Source of the DNA: an uncultured Nitrosomonadales bacterium | GTDB lineage: Bacteria; Pseudomonadota; Gammaproteobacteria; Burkholderiales; Methylophilaceae | Assembly: GCA_913048465.1 (NCBI GenBank) | Contig: CAJWVO010000001.1 | Coordinates: 1 to 64,000 of the forward strand | Direction: 5' to 3' | Length of the DNA stretch: 64,000 bases | Shown here: positions 29,534 to 40,497 of the stretch, in pieces | Layout of the letters: each line of letters opens with the position of its first letter | How positions within the stretch are numbered: the first letter of the stretch is position 1 | The notes under the pieces: generated by a model | The model's database searches: none | Told to the model about the DNA's origin: nothing | What the model saw: the letters and a program-made list of their open reading frames with translations, nothing else | Translations under genes and position numbers: made by a program

Positions 29534-30071
29534 TTAATGGTGCGATTGTTTTAAAGCTTGGGTTATCAGAATTTTTTAACCATTCAAATACGATTGATTC
29601 GACATTAGTTAAGATACAGCCAGCATCACGCAGTCTGAAAATTGCATTTTGTTTATTTAAGATATTTCTTGATACTATGGCATCTTCTAAGATGTATACT
29701 TTTTTACCTTGATCAATCAAATCAAGTGCCGTTTGCAGTATACATATATGTGACTCCATTCCTGCCAAGATAATTTGATCTCTGGTTTCAATTAATTTTG
29801 AATTAAACTTTGGTTCATCCACACATGAAAAAGCTGTTTTTTCAATAAAGCTTGCATGGGTTAAAAAAGGAATCATACTGGAGAGTGTTTTCCCAAGACC
29901 CTGGGGATACTGCTCAGTTACTAGAACTGGAATTTCTTCAATTTTTGCTAAAGTAGCAATAAGCTCACAACGTTGAATCATTTTATTAACAACTTCTTTA
30001 GGCATTGCGCCTGCAAGCTTGTCTTGCATGTCAATAATGACTAATTGACCTCTCTGTATTTCAGCTTTCAT
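29517..30071 (-). CDS. isochorismatase-family cysteine hydrolase
   Basis: RGQLVIIDMQDKL, VLVTEQYPQGLG, KTAFSCVDEPKF, ILAGMESHICILQTALDLIDQGKKVYILEDAI. Confidence 0.92.
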   Translation of the reverse strand: MKAEIQRGQLVIIDMQDKLAGAMPKEVVNKMIQRCELIATLAKIEEIPVLVTEQYPQGLGKTLSSMIPFLTHASFIEKTAFSCVDEPKFNSKLIETRDQIILAGMESHICILQTALDLIDQGKKVYILEDAIVSRNILNKQNAIFRLRDAGCILTNVESIVFEWLKNSDNPSFKTIAPLIKNIC

Positions 30072-31452
30072 CTTCCTGACTAACCGTTAAATATTTGTTA
30101 ATTTCTTCTAGATCTTTAATCGATAAAGTTCCGACAGTATGCTTCAAGTTTAACAGATTCTTCAAATAATTATACCTAGAAGATAGTAAATCATATTTTG
30201 CAGAAAATAACATTTGTTGTGCATTCAACACCTCAACACTATTTCTTAAACCTTCTCTAAAGCCGACTTGTGTAGACTTTAATTGCAGCTCGGATGATTT
30301 TAAAGCTTGCTGATAAGCATCAATTGCTGAAAGGTTAGTTTGAAGATTTAAATACGCCTCTCTTACCTGTAATTCAACTTGCCTTTTTAAGGCCTCAGCT
30401 TCTTGAATTGACTTTTCTTTTAATAATTCTGCTTCTCTAATTTTTGATGAAGTAAACCCGCCAGAAAAAATTGGAATATTTATCTCAACGCCAATCGTAT
30501 CTGAGTAATTTCTTAAACCAAAAGCATATCCATCCTTATCCCAGGTTCTCCTTCTTGCGGCTAGGGCATCTATAGTTGGATACTGATCCCCTTTACGAAC
30601 ATCAATTTCTTTTCTGGCAACTTCCACTTCAGCATCCTTAATTAAAATAGCTACACTGTTTTGCATTGCAATGTCTACCCACTCCTCTGGGAGATTATCC
30701 ATTTTTTCAAATGAAATTAAATTCATAAGGGGTTTAAGTGCACCAGGTAATTCTCCAATAATAGCTTCAATCTCTCTTTTTTTAATCTTTAATTCTTTAA
30801 CTGCATTAAGCAAATCCACTTCCATTAAATCTTTTTTGGTTTTAGCTTCATTAATATCAGTGATAGATATTAATCCTGCTTCAAATTTTATTTCAGCTTC
30901 CCGAAGTTGCTCTTGAATCGCTAATCTTTGAGTTTGAATGAGATCAACTTTATCTTTTGCTAACAGTGATTCAAAATAAAGTTCGGATACCCTCATCATT
31001 AAATCTTGCTGAACTAAATGATATTTTTTGTCAGCTAAACTGGTTTGTGCAAGAATTTGCTTATATGTTGAATAGGCAGAATAATTAAAAAGAGGTTGAC
31101 GGATTACAACATTATATCCGTAGGCATCATAATCAGCTTTTGTTCCCCTGGTAAATAAACTTCCGCCAATAGCGGCATCTGTTTTTAAAAATTTTCTCTC
31201 TTGGTTACGATCATCATAATTCATTGTGGCTGAAATAGATGGAAGAAAAAGTGAACGGCCCTGATTTATTAATTCTTTAACCGCTTCATTTTGAAATTTT
31301 TCAGAAGATAAGACGGGATCATTTTGTAAGGCTTGAAGATATAACTCAAAAAGATCTTTCTCTTCAGCAGTTGCATGACTGAAATAAAAAAAGATTAGAA
31401 AAAGAGTAAATAAATTCTTTAGCCTTAAAATAAAAATTTGTTTGGCTCCCAT
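30061..31452 (-). CDS. tolC: TolC family outer membrane efflux protein
   Basis: LFELYLQALQNDPVLSSEKFQNEAVKELINQGRSLFLPSISATMNY; GFREGLRNSVEVLNAQQMLFSAKYDLLSSRYNYLKNLLNLKHTVGTL. Confidence 0.93.
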   Translation of the reverse strand: MGAKQIFILRLKNLFTLFLIFFYFSHATAEEKDLFELYLQALQNDPVLSSEKFQNEAVKELINQGRSLFLPSISATMNYDDRNQERKFLKTDAAIGGSLFTRGTKADYDAYGYNVVIRQPLFNYSAYSTYKQILAQTSLADKKYHLVQQDLMMRVSELYFESLLAKDKVDLIQTQRLAIQEQLREAEIKFEAGLISITDINEAKTKKDLMEVDLLNAVKELKIKKREIEAIIGELPGALKPLMNLISFEKMDNLPEEWVDIAMQNSVAILIKDAEVEVARKEIDVRKGDQYPTIDALAARRRTWDKDGYAFGLRNYSDTIGVEINIPIFSGGFTSSKIREAELLKEKSIQEAEALKRQVELQVREAYLNLQTNLSAIDAYQQALKSSELQLKSTQVGFREGLRNSVEVLNAQQMLFSAKYDLLSSRYNYLKNLLNLKHTVGTLSIKDLEEINKYLTVSQEDES

Positions 31453-32078
31453 GATTCAATAAGCTGAGGAATTGAGGCCTCAAACATTGTTTGTGCACTA
31501 TATTCTGAATCAGATAATCTTTTAATTACTTTTGCATACTGAAGCGATTGATCGCCCTCAAAAATAAAAAGTTGTCCGTTAATATTGAGTTGCTCTCTCA
31601 ATCCTGGGGGCTCTTTCACATGGGATGCAGTAAATACAATAAGATCATATGGGGCTTCTTGGTAATACCCATTAAACCCGTTGCTTACAATGTACTTAAC
31701 GTTATTTAACTTATTTTTTTTGAGTAATTGTTGTGCATGCGCAATAAACTCTAAGTCGATATCAACTGTGTATAACTCTTTAACATGACTTGCCAATAAA
31801 GCTGCAAAAAAACCACTACCGGTCCCAATATGTAAGGCTTTCATTTTTTTATTCAACTCTAGGGAATCGATTATTTTTGCTTCAACTTTTGGAGCTAACA
31901 TTGAAGCATTAACATTAATTGGAATTTCTAAATCAGCAAAGGCTAAGCCTTGATATTTTGAAGGTACAAAAAGTTTACGATCGTATTTTCTAAATAAATC
32001 GAGAACAGACTCATCAAGAACATTCCATGTTCTTATCTGTTGTTCAATCATATTAAATTTACTTTTTTCAGAATGCAT
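31425..32078 (-). CDS. protein-L-isoaspartate O-methyltransferase-like protein
   Basis: MIEQQIRTWNVLDESVLDLFRKYDRKLFVP; MLAPKVEAKIIDSLELNKKMKALHIGTGSGFFAALLA. Confidence 0.88.
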   Translation of the reverse strand: MHSEKSKFNMIEQQIRTWNVLDESVLDLFRKYDRKLFVPSKYQGLAFADLEIPINVNASMLAPKVEAKIIDSLELNKKMKALHIGTGSGFFAALLASHVKELYTVDIDLEFIAHAQQLLKKNKLNNVKYIVSNGFNGYYQEAPYDLIVFTASHVKEPPGLREQLNINGQLFIFEGDQSLQYAKVIKRLSDSEYSAQTMFEASIPQLIESWEPNKFLF

Positions 32079-32192
32079 ATATGTCTTTGAATAGTATAAA
32101 GAATAATACTTGAATTATATCTTATATTATTGGTCCTTATGACTGAAGGCATTAACCTAAATTCATAATTTATGTACAATGTTTAAATATTT

Positions 32193-32267
32193 GCTGGGGG
32201 TCAATTTTATATTGTGAGAAACACCCTTGGAACCTGATTCGGATAATACCGACGTAGGGAATGCAAA
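32193..32267 (+). ncRNA. TPP riboswitch (THI element)
   Basis: CTGGGGGTC...TGTGAGAAACACCCTTGGAACCTGATTCGGATAATACCGACGTAGGGAATGC matches the THI box; located 36 nt before thiC. Confidence 0.95.
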
Positions 32268-32294
32268 AGATGCACTCCTTACTTTTCAACTTGA

Positions 32295-34193
<1,899 letters not shown>

Positions 34194-34199
34194 ACTTCA

Positions 34200-34994
34200 A
34201 TGACCTTAATTTTCTTTATTCAGGCAGTTGTATTAGGAGTTATTGAGGGCCTCACAGAGTTTTTACCTATCAGCTCCACTGGTCATTTGATCATTGCAGC
34301 TCATCTCATTAATGCCAACCATCCCAACATTGAAGTTTTTGAAATTTTTATTCAGCTTGGCGCAATATTAGCCATCATCTATGAATATAGAGTTCAACTG
34401 CTTAATAAAATACTTCATCTTTCTGACAAGAAATCAAAAACATTCTTTTCAAACATCTTTTTAGCATTTCTACCTGCAGCAATTGTAGGGTTAGCATTCC
34501 ATGATGTGATCAAAATATTTCTATTTAATCCTATTGTTGTTAGCTGTGCTTTGATTATTGGAGGGATACTAATATTGCTGATTGAAAAGAAAACAAATAT
34601 TGGATCAACAAAAACTGTAGACAATATTTCTTATAAGCAATCTCTTGGAATTGGATTGTTTCAATGTTTAGCATTAATTCCTGGAACATCAAGGTCTGGA
34701 GCAACAATTATGGGAGGGCTACTTTTAAAACTAGATCGAAAAACAGCGACTGAATTTTCATTTTTTTTAGCAATCCCCATTATGTTCGCTGCTTCATTTT
34801 ATGATTTATTTAAAAACCTTCATAGTCTTTCATCAGATGACTTATGGTTTTTCTTAATTGGATTTTCTACGGCTTTTATATCAGCGCTGATAGTAGTTCG
34901 ATTTCTAATAAAATTTGTTGCTCAAAATGATTTTAAAATTTTTGCCTATTATCGAATTCTTATCGGGATCATTTTTCTAATTCTTTTTTATTAG
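34200..34994 (+). CDS. uppP: undecaprenyl-diphosphatase
   Basis: VVLGVIEGLTEFLPISSTGHLII and LIPGTSRSGATIMGGLLL motifs. Confidence 0.97.
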   Translation: MTLIFFIQAVVLGVIEGLTEFLPISSTGHLIIAAHLINANHPNIEVFEIFIQLGAILAIIYEYRVQLLNKILHLSDKKSKTFFSNIFLAFLPAAIVGLAFHDVIKIFLFNPIVVSCALIIGGILILLIEKKTNIGSTKTVDNISYKQSLGIGLFQCLALIPGTSRSGATIMGGLLLKLDRKTATEFSFFLAIPIMFAASFYDLFKNLHSLSSDDLWFFLIGFSTAFISALIVVRFLIKFVAQNDFKIFAYYRILIGIIFLILFY

Positions 34995-36005
34995 ATGATA
35001 ATTTCACAGTCCAAAAAAAAATTTTCAAATAAAATTTTGCAATGGCATAAGCTACATGGAAGGTATGATCTCCCTTGGCAAAAAAATAAAGATCCTTACT
35101 TAGTGTGGGTGTCAGAAATAATGCTTCAACAAACACAGGTCAGCACCGTTATCCCTTTTTATATTAAATTTATTAATCGATTTCAAAATATCAAACATCT
35201 AGCTGAAGCTTCTGAAGACGAAGTCATGTCTCACTGGAGTGGCCTTGGGTTCTATTCCAGAGCGAGAAACCTTCATAAAACTGCAAGAATTATTGCCGAG
35301 CAATATTCTTGTAAATTTCCGGATACGTTTGAAAGCTTAATTCAACTTCCAGGAATTGGAAGATCAACGGCCGGAGCAATTTTGTCATTTTGCTTTAAAA
35401 AAAAATTTGCCATTTTGGATGGCAATGTCAAACGAGTATTAACTCGTTTTTTTGGCATTCAAGAAAGTATAAGTTTAGCTAAAACAGAAAAATATTTATG
35501 GGTTCTTAGCGAACAACTATTACCTGATGGTGACATTGATATTTATACGCAAGGTATCATGGATTTTGGGGCTACATTATGTAAACCCAAAAATCCCCAA
35601 TGTCATTCCTGCCCAATGAATCAGACATGTATTGCAAAACAAAATAATTTAACCGAAACCATTCCTGTAAAAAATAAAATAAAAACCAAGGAGGACCGAT
35701 CAACCGAATTTTATATTTATGAATGTAATAAACAAATACTTTTAGTCAAAAACCGAACAGGGGTTTGGAGTGGGTTATGGATTCCTCCTCAAAAAAATTA
35801 TTTAAGAAAAAAAAATAACCTTATCAAACAGGGTGAAAGACAATGTGTCTTTTCGCATTATCGATTAAAGTACAAATACTTTTTAATTAAAGTTACGAAC
35901 AAATCAGATTTGATGGTTGATGGATTGTGGTTTGATTGGAAAGAAATACCAGAGCTTGGGCTTCCAGCTCCAATTAAGTCGCTGTTAATCAGTTTAGCGA
36001 ACTAA
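34995..36005 (+). CDS. mutY: A/G-specific adenine glycosylase
   Basis: WHKLHGRYDLPWQKNKDPYLVWVSEIMLQQTQVSTVIPFY, LPGIGRSTAGAILSF, [4Fe-4S] C-X6-C-X2-C-X5-C (CKPKNPQCHSCPMNQTC). Confidence 0.97.
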   Translation: MIISQSKKKFSNKILQWHKLHGRYDLPWQKNKDPYLVWVSEIMLQQTQVSTVIPFYIKFINRFQNIKHLAEASEDEVMSHWSGLGFYSRARNLHKTARIIAEQYSCKFPDTFESLIQLPGIGRSTAGAILSFCFKKKFAILDGNVKRVLTRFFGIQESISLAKTEKYLWVLSEQLLPDGDIDIYTQGIMDFGATLCKPKNPQCHSCPMNQTCIAKQNNLTETIPVKNKIKTKEDRSTEFYIYECNKQILLVKNRTGVWSGLWIPPQKNYLRKKNNLIKQGERQCVFSHYRLKYKYFLIKVTNKSDLMVDGLWFDWKEIPELGLPAPIKSLLISLAN

Positions 36006-36431
36006 CTCCATATCATAATGAATAATTCCAGCATCTAAGTATTTGTTCCCTCTAATTTGAAATAAGTTTTTTTTATAAAATGGGATAGCTTGCTCTTGGG
36101 CCGATAACATAATTTTTTTTGAATGATTCCGATCATCAACCTGATTACAAATATTAGATAATAAAAATGATCCTATACCCACTCTTCTGTATTTTTTTCT
36201 TACAGCCATCCGGCCGATATGAATTTTTTGTTTAATCAGAGCCCTTGCATAGGCAATTAAAATATCATTAAATAAAATACCAAAATGTTTAGCTCCCTCA
36301 TCATCTTTATCCCACTCAAGTTCCTCTGGAATGTTTTGTTCTTTGATAAACACCTCTGTTCTTATATCTTTGATAATTTGAATATCTTTAGCCCAAGATA
36401 AGAGGACAAATTTTTTGTTGTTAACTTGCAT
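35994..36431 (-). CDS. GNAT family N-acetyltransferase
   Basis: IRTEVFIKEQNIPEELEWDKDDEGAKHFGIL, IGRMAVRKKYRRVGIGSFLLSNI. Confidence 0.92.
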   Translation of the reverse strand: MQVNNKKFVLLSWAKDIQIIKDIRTEVFIKEQNIPEELEWDKDDEGAKHFGILFNDILIAYARALIKQKIHIGRMAVRKKYRRVGIGSFLLSNICNQVDDRNHSKKIMLSAQEQAIPFYKKNLFQIRGNKYLDAGIIHYDMELVR

Positions 36432-36486
36432 AGTTTTTATTTTAAAGGCATCATCTTATTCAATTAACTAATCATGAGGAAATATA

Positions 36487-36894
36487 ATGACTAAACACTT
36501 TGGACTTATATCAAGAATCTTATTGGCCCAAATCTTCTTTATTTCTATTTTATTTATTCTCAATAATATCATCACCACACCAGGTGGTTATGGAATGTAT
36601 CAAGATATGCTTGGAGCTAGGGGTCTTCCAGGAATTATGGCTCCAATTAGTATTCTTGTTCAGTTCTTAGGTGGGCTTGCTCTTATCCTAGGATATAAAA
36701 CTAAAATTTCTGCATATATTTTATCTGCTTATTCTATTTTATGGGCATTGATTTACTTCATGAATGCGATGCAAGGTCAACCTGTATTGATTATGAGTCT
36801 TTTATATGTTGCAATTGCTGGAGGACTTCTATTAGTAGGCGCTCATCCTGAGAATGCTGGGTGCAGCCTTGATCAAAAGCTTGCAAAAAAATAA
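36487..36894 (+). CDS. DoxX family membrane protein
   Basis: RILLAQIFFISILFILNNIITTPGGYGMYQDMLGARGLPGIMAPISILVQFLGGLALILGYKTKISAYILSAYSI. Confidence 0.9.
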   Translation: MTKHFGLISRILLAQIFFISILFILNNIITTPGGYGMYQDMLGARGLPGIMAPISILVQFLGGLALILGYKTKISAYILSAYSILWALIYFMNAMQGQPVLIMSLLYVAIAGGLLLVGAHPENAGCSLDQKLAKK

Positions 36895-36906
36895 TTGATG
36901 CTGTGA

Positions 36907-36929
36907 TGGGAATAAATCTTTTATTCCCA
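36907..36929. terminator. possible intergenic hairpin (weak terminator)
   Basis: TGGGAATAAA-TCT-TTTATTCCCA perfect 10-bp stem between convergent genes, but no clean T tract. Confidence 0.45.
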
Positions 36930-37820
36930 TTCCATCATAGGAAAAATAAGATTTACATTCCTTTGATTCTGAATTTCAAATAATAGCCACTGCTCTTTTA
37001 ATGAACTTGCCGCGTTTTCCATCGCAAACTCTAAAGACTCTCCACTATCTATAAATTTACGAACATCATCTCTTAATTTAACAAGATAATTTAATATAGG
37101 CTCTATTGCCTCATTCTTTGATGAAGGTTGTCCATGGCCCGGGATCACTAAATCAATCTCCTTATTATTTATTACCTCTAAAGCTTTTATGAAACCATGA
37201 ATATTTCCATCAATAACTGGTGTTCTTTCTCGAAAGACTAAATCACCCGTCCATAATGTTTTGGTATTTTGATCGAAAACTATCATATCTGCCTCAGTAT
37301 GTGCATCTGGGAAAGATTGAAGAGTAATTTGTCGTTCACCAAGATCTATAATTTTGTCCTTGCCTATCTCCACCATATTGTTGGGTAAGATAAGTGGGCT
37401 ATCTTTAGAAACCTTACCTAAGTACTTTTCGTTTAATTTGCTATAAATCTCTTCTCGAGACTTCATCGCTTTAGTAAGGTTCGCGTGACCATATATTTCG
37501 GCTTCGGAAAAGACCACATTGCCGTATATATGATCTAAATGAGGATGGGTATTGATGACATATTTAATTGGTTGATTAAAATTTTCAGTAATATATTTTT
37601 TTAATTCTTGTCCGACAAGATTACTTCCACCAGAGTCAATCACCGCAATAGAATCATTACCAACAATAAATCCGATATTGCATATATCTCCATCATAGCC
37701 ATCATCCACATCAAGATGTTTACCAACATGAACATAGATACCTGGTGCGACTTCTTTAACAAATGCATTAACATTGATTGCAACAAGCAAAAGAAATAAA
37801 AAGATATGATGTTTTAACAT
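36921..37820 (-). CDS. MBL-fold metallohydrolase, SoxH / quinoprotein-relay-system type
   Basis: Signal peptide, VAPGIYVHVGKH, YVINTHPHLDHIYGNVVF, FPDAHTEADMIVF, TLWTGDLVFRERTPVIDGNIHGFIKAL, IPGHGQPS. Confidence 0.85.
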   Translation of the reverse strand: MLKHHIFLFLLLVAINVNAFVKEVAPGIYVHVGKHLDVDDGYDGDICNIGFIVGNDSIAVIDSGGSNLVGQELKKYITENFNQPIKYVINTHPHLDHIYGNVVFSEAEIYGHANLTKAMKSREEIYSKLNEKYLGKVSKDSPLILPNNMVEIGKDKIIDLGERQITLQSFPDAHTEADMIVFDQNTKTLWTGDLVFRERTPVIDGNIHGFIKALEVINNKEIDLVIPGHGQPSSKNEAIEPILNYLVKLRDDVRKFIDSGESLEFAMENAASSLKEQWLLFEIQNQRNVNLIFPMMEWE

Positions 37821-37869
37821 AACCCTATAATATTGATATTTATGGTTTTAGGGTCTATATTAACTGTTT

Positions 37870-38496
37870 ATGGCAAAAGTTAAAAACAACTATTTTGGTC
37901 CAAAAAAAGACAGGTACAATAATGTAGCTATTCTGCTTCATTGGGTTCTTGCTATTGCTATTCTTTTTATGTTTGTCCTTGGGTGGTACATGCATGAACT
38001 CCCAAAAGGTGGGCCTAAAGTTTCAAGCTTTGATCTCTTTGATCTTGGGCTCATTACTTTTGAAACATCAAAAGAAATTTCAATCAGAACCTTTTATTTC
38101 AACCTGCATAAATCCATTGGGGTAACTATATTCTTTCTTGTGTTATTCAGAATATATTGGCGCTTGACCCATAAACCACCAAAAATGCTATCCTCGATGA
38201 GTGCGTTCGAAATTAAGTTAGCTACTGCAGCCCATCATGCACTGTATTTATTAATGTTCTTAATCCCACTTAGTGGAATCATCATGTCAATTGGCAGCAA
38301 ATATGGCATCCATTGGTTTGGCATTCCATTTCTTCCTGGAATAGATAATGAAACCCTCAGGGACTTATTCAAAGAATTTCATGAAATTTTTGGCCAAATT
38401 TTATTGTTATTCTTTATCCTTCATTTTGCAGGCGCACTTAAACATGCCTTAGTCAATAAAGACGGTGTCCTCAAAAGAATGTGGTTCCACAAATAA
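37870..38496 (+). CDS. cytochrome b561-type di-heme membrane protein
   Basis: RYNNVAILLHWVLAIAILFMFVLGWYMHELP, NLHKSIGVTIFFLVLFRIYWRLTHKPP, AAHHALYLLMFLIPLSG, LLFFILHFAGALKHALVNKDGVLKRMW. Confidence 0.93.
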   Translation: MAKVKNNYFGPKKDRYNNVAILLHWVLAIAILFMFVLGWYMHELPKGGPKVSSFDLFDLGLITFETSKEISIRTFYFNLHKSIGVTIFFLVLFRIYWRLTHKPPKMLSSMSAFEIKLATAAHHALYLLMFLIPLSGIIMSIGSKYGIHWFGIPFLPGIDNETLRDLFKEFHEIFGQILLLFFILHFAGALKHALVNKDGVLKRMWFHK

Positions 38497-38531
38497 TTCA
38501 AACTTTTTACTGTTAATAATTTCTAATTCCT

Positions 38532-39281
38532 ATGCGGAATTACATTATTTTTTCAGATCTTGATGGGACACTTCTTGATCATAAAACATACACTTTTGAA
38601 CCAGCCTCCGAAGCCCTATCTGTTTTGAAATCACGCAAGATTCCTTTAATCCTTTCCTCAAGTAAAACGAAAGCTGAAATTGAAAGAATACAGTCCAAAT
38701 TAACTCTCAAAGAACCTTTCATTTTTGAAAATGGATCGGGTGTTTTTTATAACAATCAAGTCGTTAGCTTTGGAGTTAACTTATCCGAAATTCACGACAA
38801 AATAATCCCTTTGCAAAAAACTTTTAATTTTAATTGTTACTCTCTGCTACCGATTGAAATGGCTGTTCAGCATACTGGATTAGCTGAAGAGGAAGCCAAA
38901 CTCTCTCAACAAAGGCAGTTCTCAGAACCCATTATTTGGCATGATGATGAAGTGAAAAAAATTGAATTTATAAAAATAATTCACCAATTAGGATTGCATG
39001 CTACCCAAGGTGGTCGATTTTTAACCATTTCATCGCACCACGATAAAGCAAAAGCACTAAAATGGGTCAAAAATACTCTCGAAAAAGATTGTCAAACAGA
39101 ATTTATCAGCATTGCATTGGGTGATGGAGAAAATGATATTAATATGATTGACGCATGTGATATTAAGATATTGATTCAAAATAACAATGAACACTTGCAT
39201 AAACCAGGCTGGGTCATAAGCAAGATGTGTGGGCCCTCTGGCTGGAATCAAGAAATAATGAAAGTATTAAATAATGAGTGA
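38532..39281 (+). CDS. HAD-family mannosyl-/glucosyl-3-phosphoglycerate phosphatase
   Basis: IIFSDLDGTLLDHKTYTFEPASEAL, LILSSSKTKAEIERIQSKL, PFIFENGSGVFY, GGRFLTISSHHDKAKALKWV, ALGDGENDINMI: MpgP-type HAD IIB. Confidence 0.85.
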   Translation: MRNYIIFSDLDGTLLDHKTYTFEPASEALSVLKSRKIPLILSSSKTKAEIERIQSKLTLKEPFIFENGSGVFYNNQVVSFGVNLSEIHDKIIPLQKTFNFNCYSLLPIEMAVQHTGLAEEEAKLSQQRQFSEPIIWHDDEVKKIEFIKIIHQLGLHATQGGRFLTISSHHDKAKALKWVKNTLEKDCQTEFISIALGDGENDINMIDACDIKILIQNNNEHLHKPGWVISKMCGPSGWNQEIMKVLNNE

Positions 39282-40497
39282 TTTTTATCAAAATGGGATT
39301 ATCAGCACCCTTCATAATTTAAGAACACAGTCCTTAGATGACTTAGAAAAAAATTTAGAGTTATTTGCAAAATCAAGACCGATGACTTTAGTCCTTCCGA
39401 GTTTATTTTCTGAACTGGAAAAACCAGCACTTCAATTAATCGTGGACGAACTAAAAAAGGTTAATTATCTAAATTCGATTGTTATCGGTTTAGATCAAGC
39501 GACAAAAGAAGAGTACAAATATGCATTACATTTTTTCAATCAGCTTCCTCAAAAACATTTTGTCTTATGGAATGACGGACCACGCTTAAAAAAAATAGAC
39601 GATAAACTCAAAACATTTGGTTTATCTCCAAAAGAGTTAGGTAAAGGACGAAATGTATGGTTTTGTTTTGGATTTGTCCTAGCGGACGGCAGCGCAAAGT
39701 CAGTCGCTCTGCATGATTGCGATATCGTGACTTATAATCGAGAATTACTAGCACGTTTAATTTATCCAGTTGCTAATCCAAATTTTAACTATCAATTTTG
39801 TAAAGGTTATTATTCGAGAGTGGCTAATGAAAAAATTAATGGCAGAGTCTGTCGTCTTCTAGTCACTCCTTTGATACGATCTTTGAAAAAAATCTTCAAT
39901 GACAATGAATATTTAAATTACTTAGATAGTTTTAGATATGCACTGGCTGGAGAATTTTCAATGCGCACTGAAGTACTTAATGATATTCGTATTCCAAGTG
40001 ACTGGGGTTTAGAAATAGGTGTGCTTTCTGAGGTCAATAGAAATTATTCAAATAATCATTTATGTCAGGTTGATATTGCCGATCATTACGATCATAAACA
40101 TCAGGACTTAAGTTTAGATGATCAAGAAAAAGGATTATCAAAAATGTCCATTGATATATGTAAATCCATTTTCAGAAAACTTGCTACTAATGGGCATGTT
40201 TTCAATTCTGAAACCTTTAGATCCATTAAAGCTACATATTTTCGTATTGCCCTAGATTTTATTGAAACTTACAACAATGATGCGTTGATGAATGGACTTA
40301 AATTAGATATTCATTCTGAAGAGAAAGCTGTTGAAATGTTTGCACAAAATATTCTTGATGCTGGAAATAGCTACTTAGACAATCCAATGGAAACACCATT
40401 TATACCATCTTGGACAAGGGTTAATAGTGCCATTCCAGAGTTACAAAAAGAATTTATATCTGCAGTTACAGAGGATATGAATGAGTTTTCAAAATAA
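39274..40497 (+). CDS. glucosyl-3-phosphoglycerate synthase-like glycosyltransferase (GT81-like)
   Basis: MTLVLPSLFSELEKPALQLIVDELKKVNYLNSIVIGLD, GKGRNVWFCFGFVLADGSAKSVALHDCDIVTYNRELLARLIYPVANPNFNYQFCKGYYSR, GEFSMRTEVLNDIRIPSDWGLEIGVL. Confidence 0.82.
   Translation: MSDFYQNGIISTLHNLRTQSLDDLEKNLELFAKSRPMTLVLPSLFSELEKPALQLIVDELKKVNYLNSIVIGLDQATKEEYKYALHFFNQLPQKHFVLWNDGPRLKKIDDKLKTFGLSPKELGKGRNVWFCFGFVLADGSAKSVALHDCDIVTYNRELLARLIYPVANPNFNYQFCKGYYSRVANEKINGRVCRLLVTPLIRSLKKIFNDNEYLNYLDSFRYALAGEFSMRTEVLNDIRIPSDWGLEIGVLSEVNRNYSNNHLCQVDIADHYDHKHQDLSLDDQEKGLSKMSIDICKSIFRKLATNGHVFNSETFRSIKATYFRIALDFIETYNNDALMNGLKLDIHSEEKAVEMFAQNILDAGNSYLDNPMETPFIPSWTRVNSAIPELQKEFISAVTEDMNEFSK

Noticed and set aside
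34681-34720. SRSGAT sequence considered as an ApbE flavinylation site
   Set aside because: It is the conserved UppP PGxSRSG motif, not an extracytosolic flavinylation motif.
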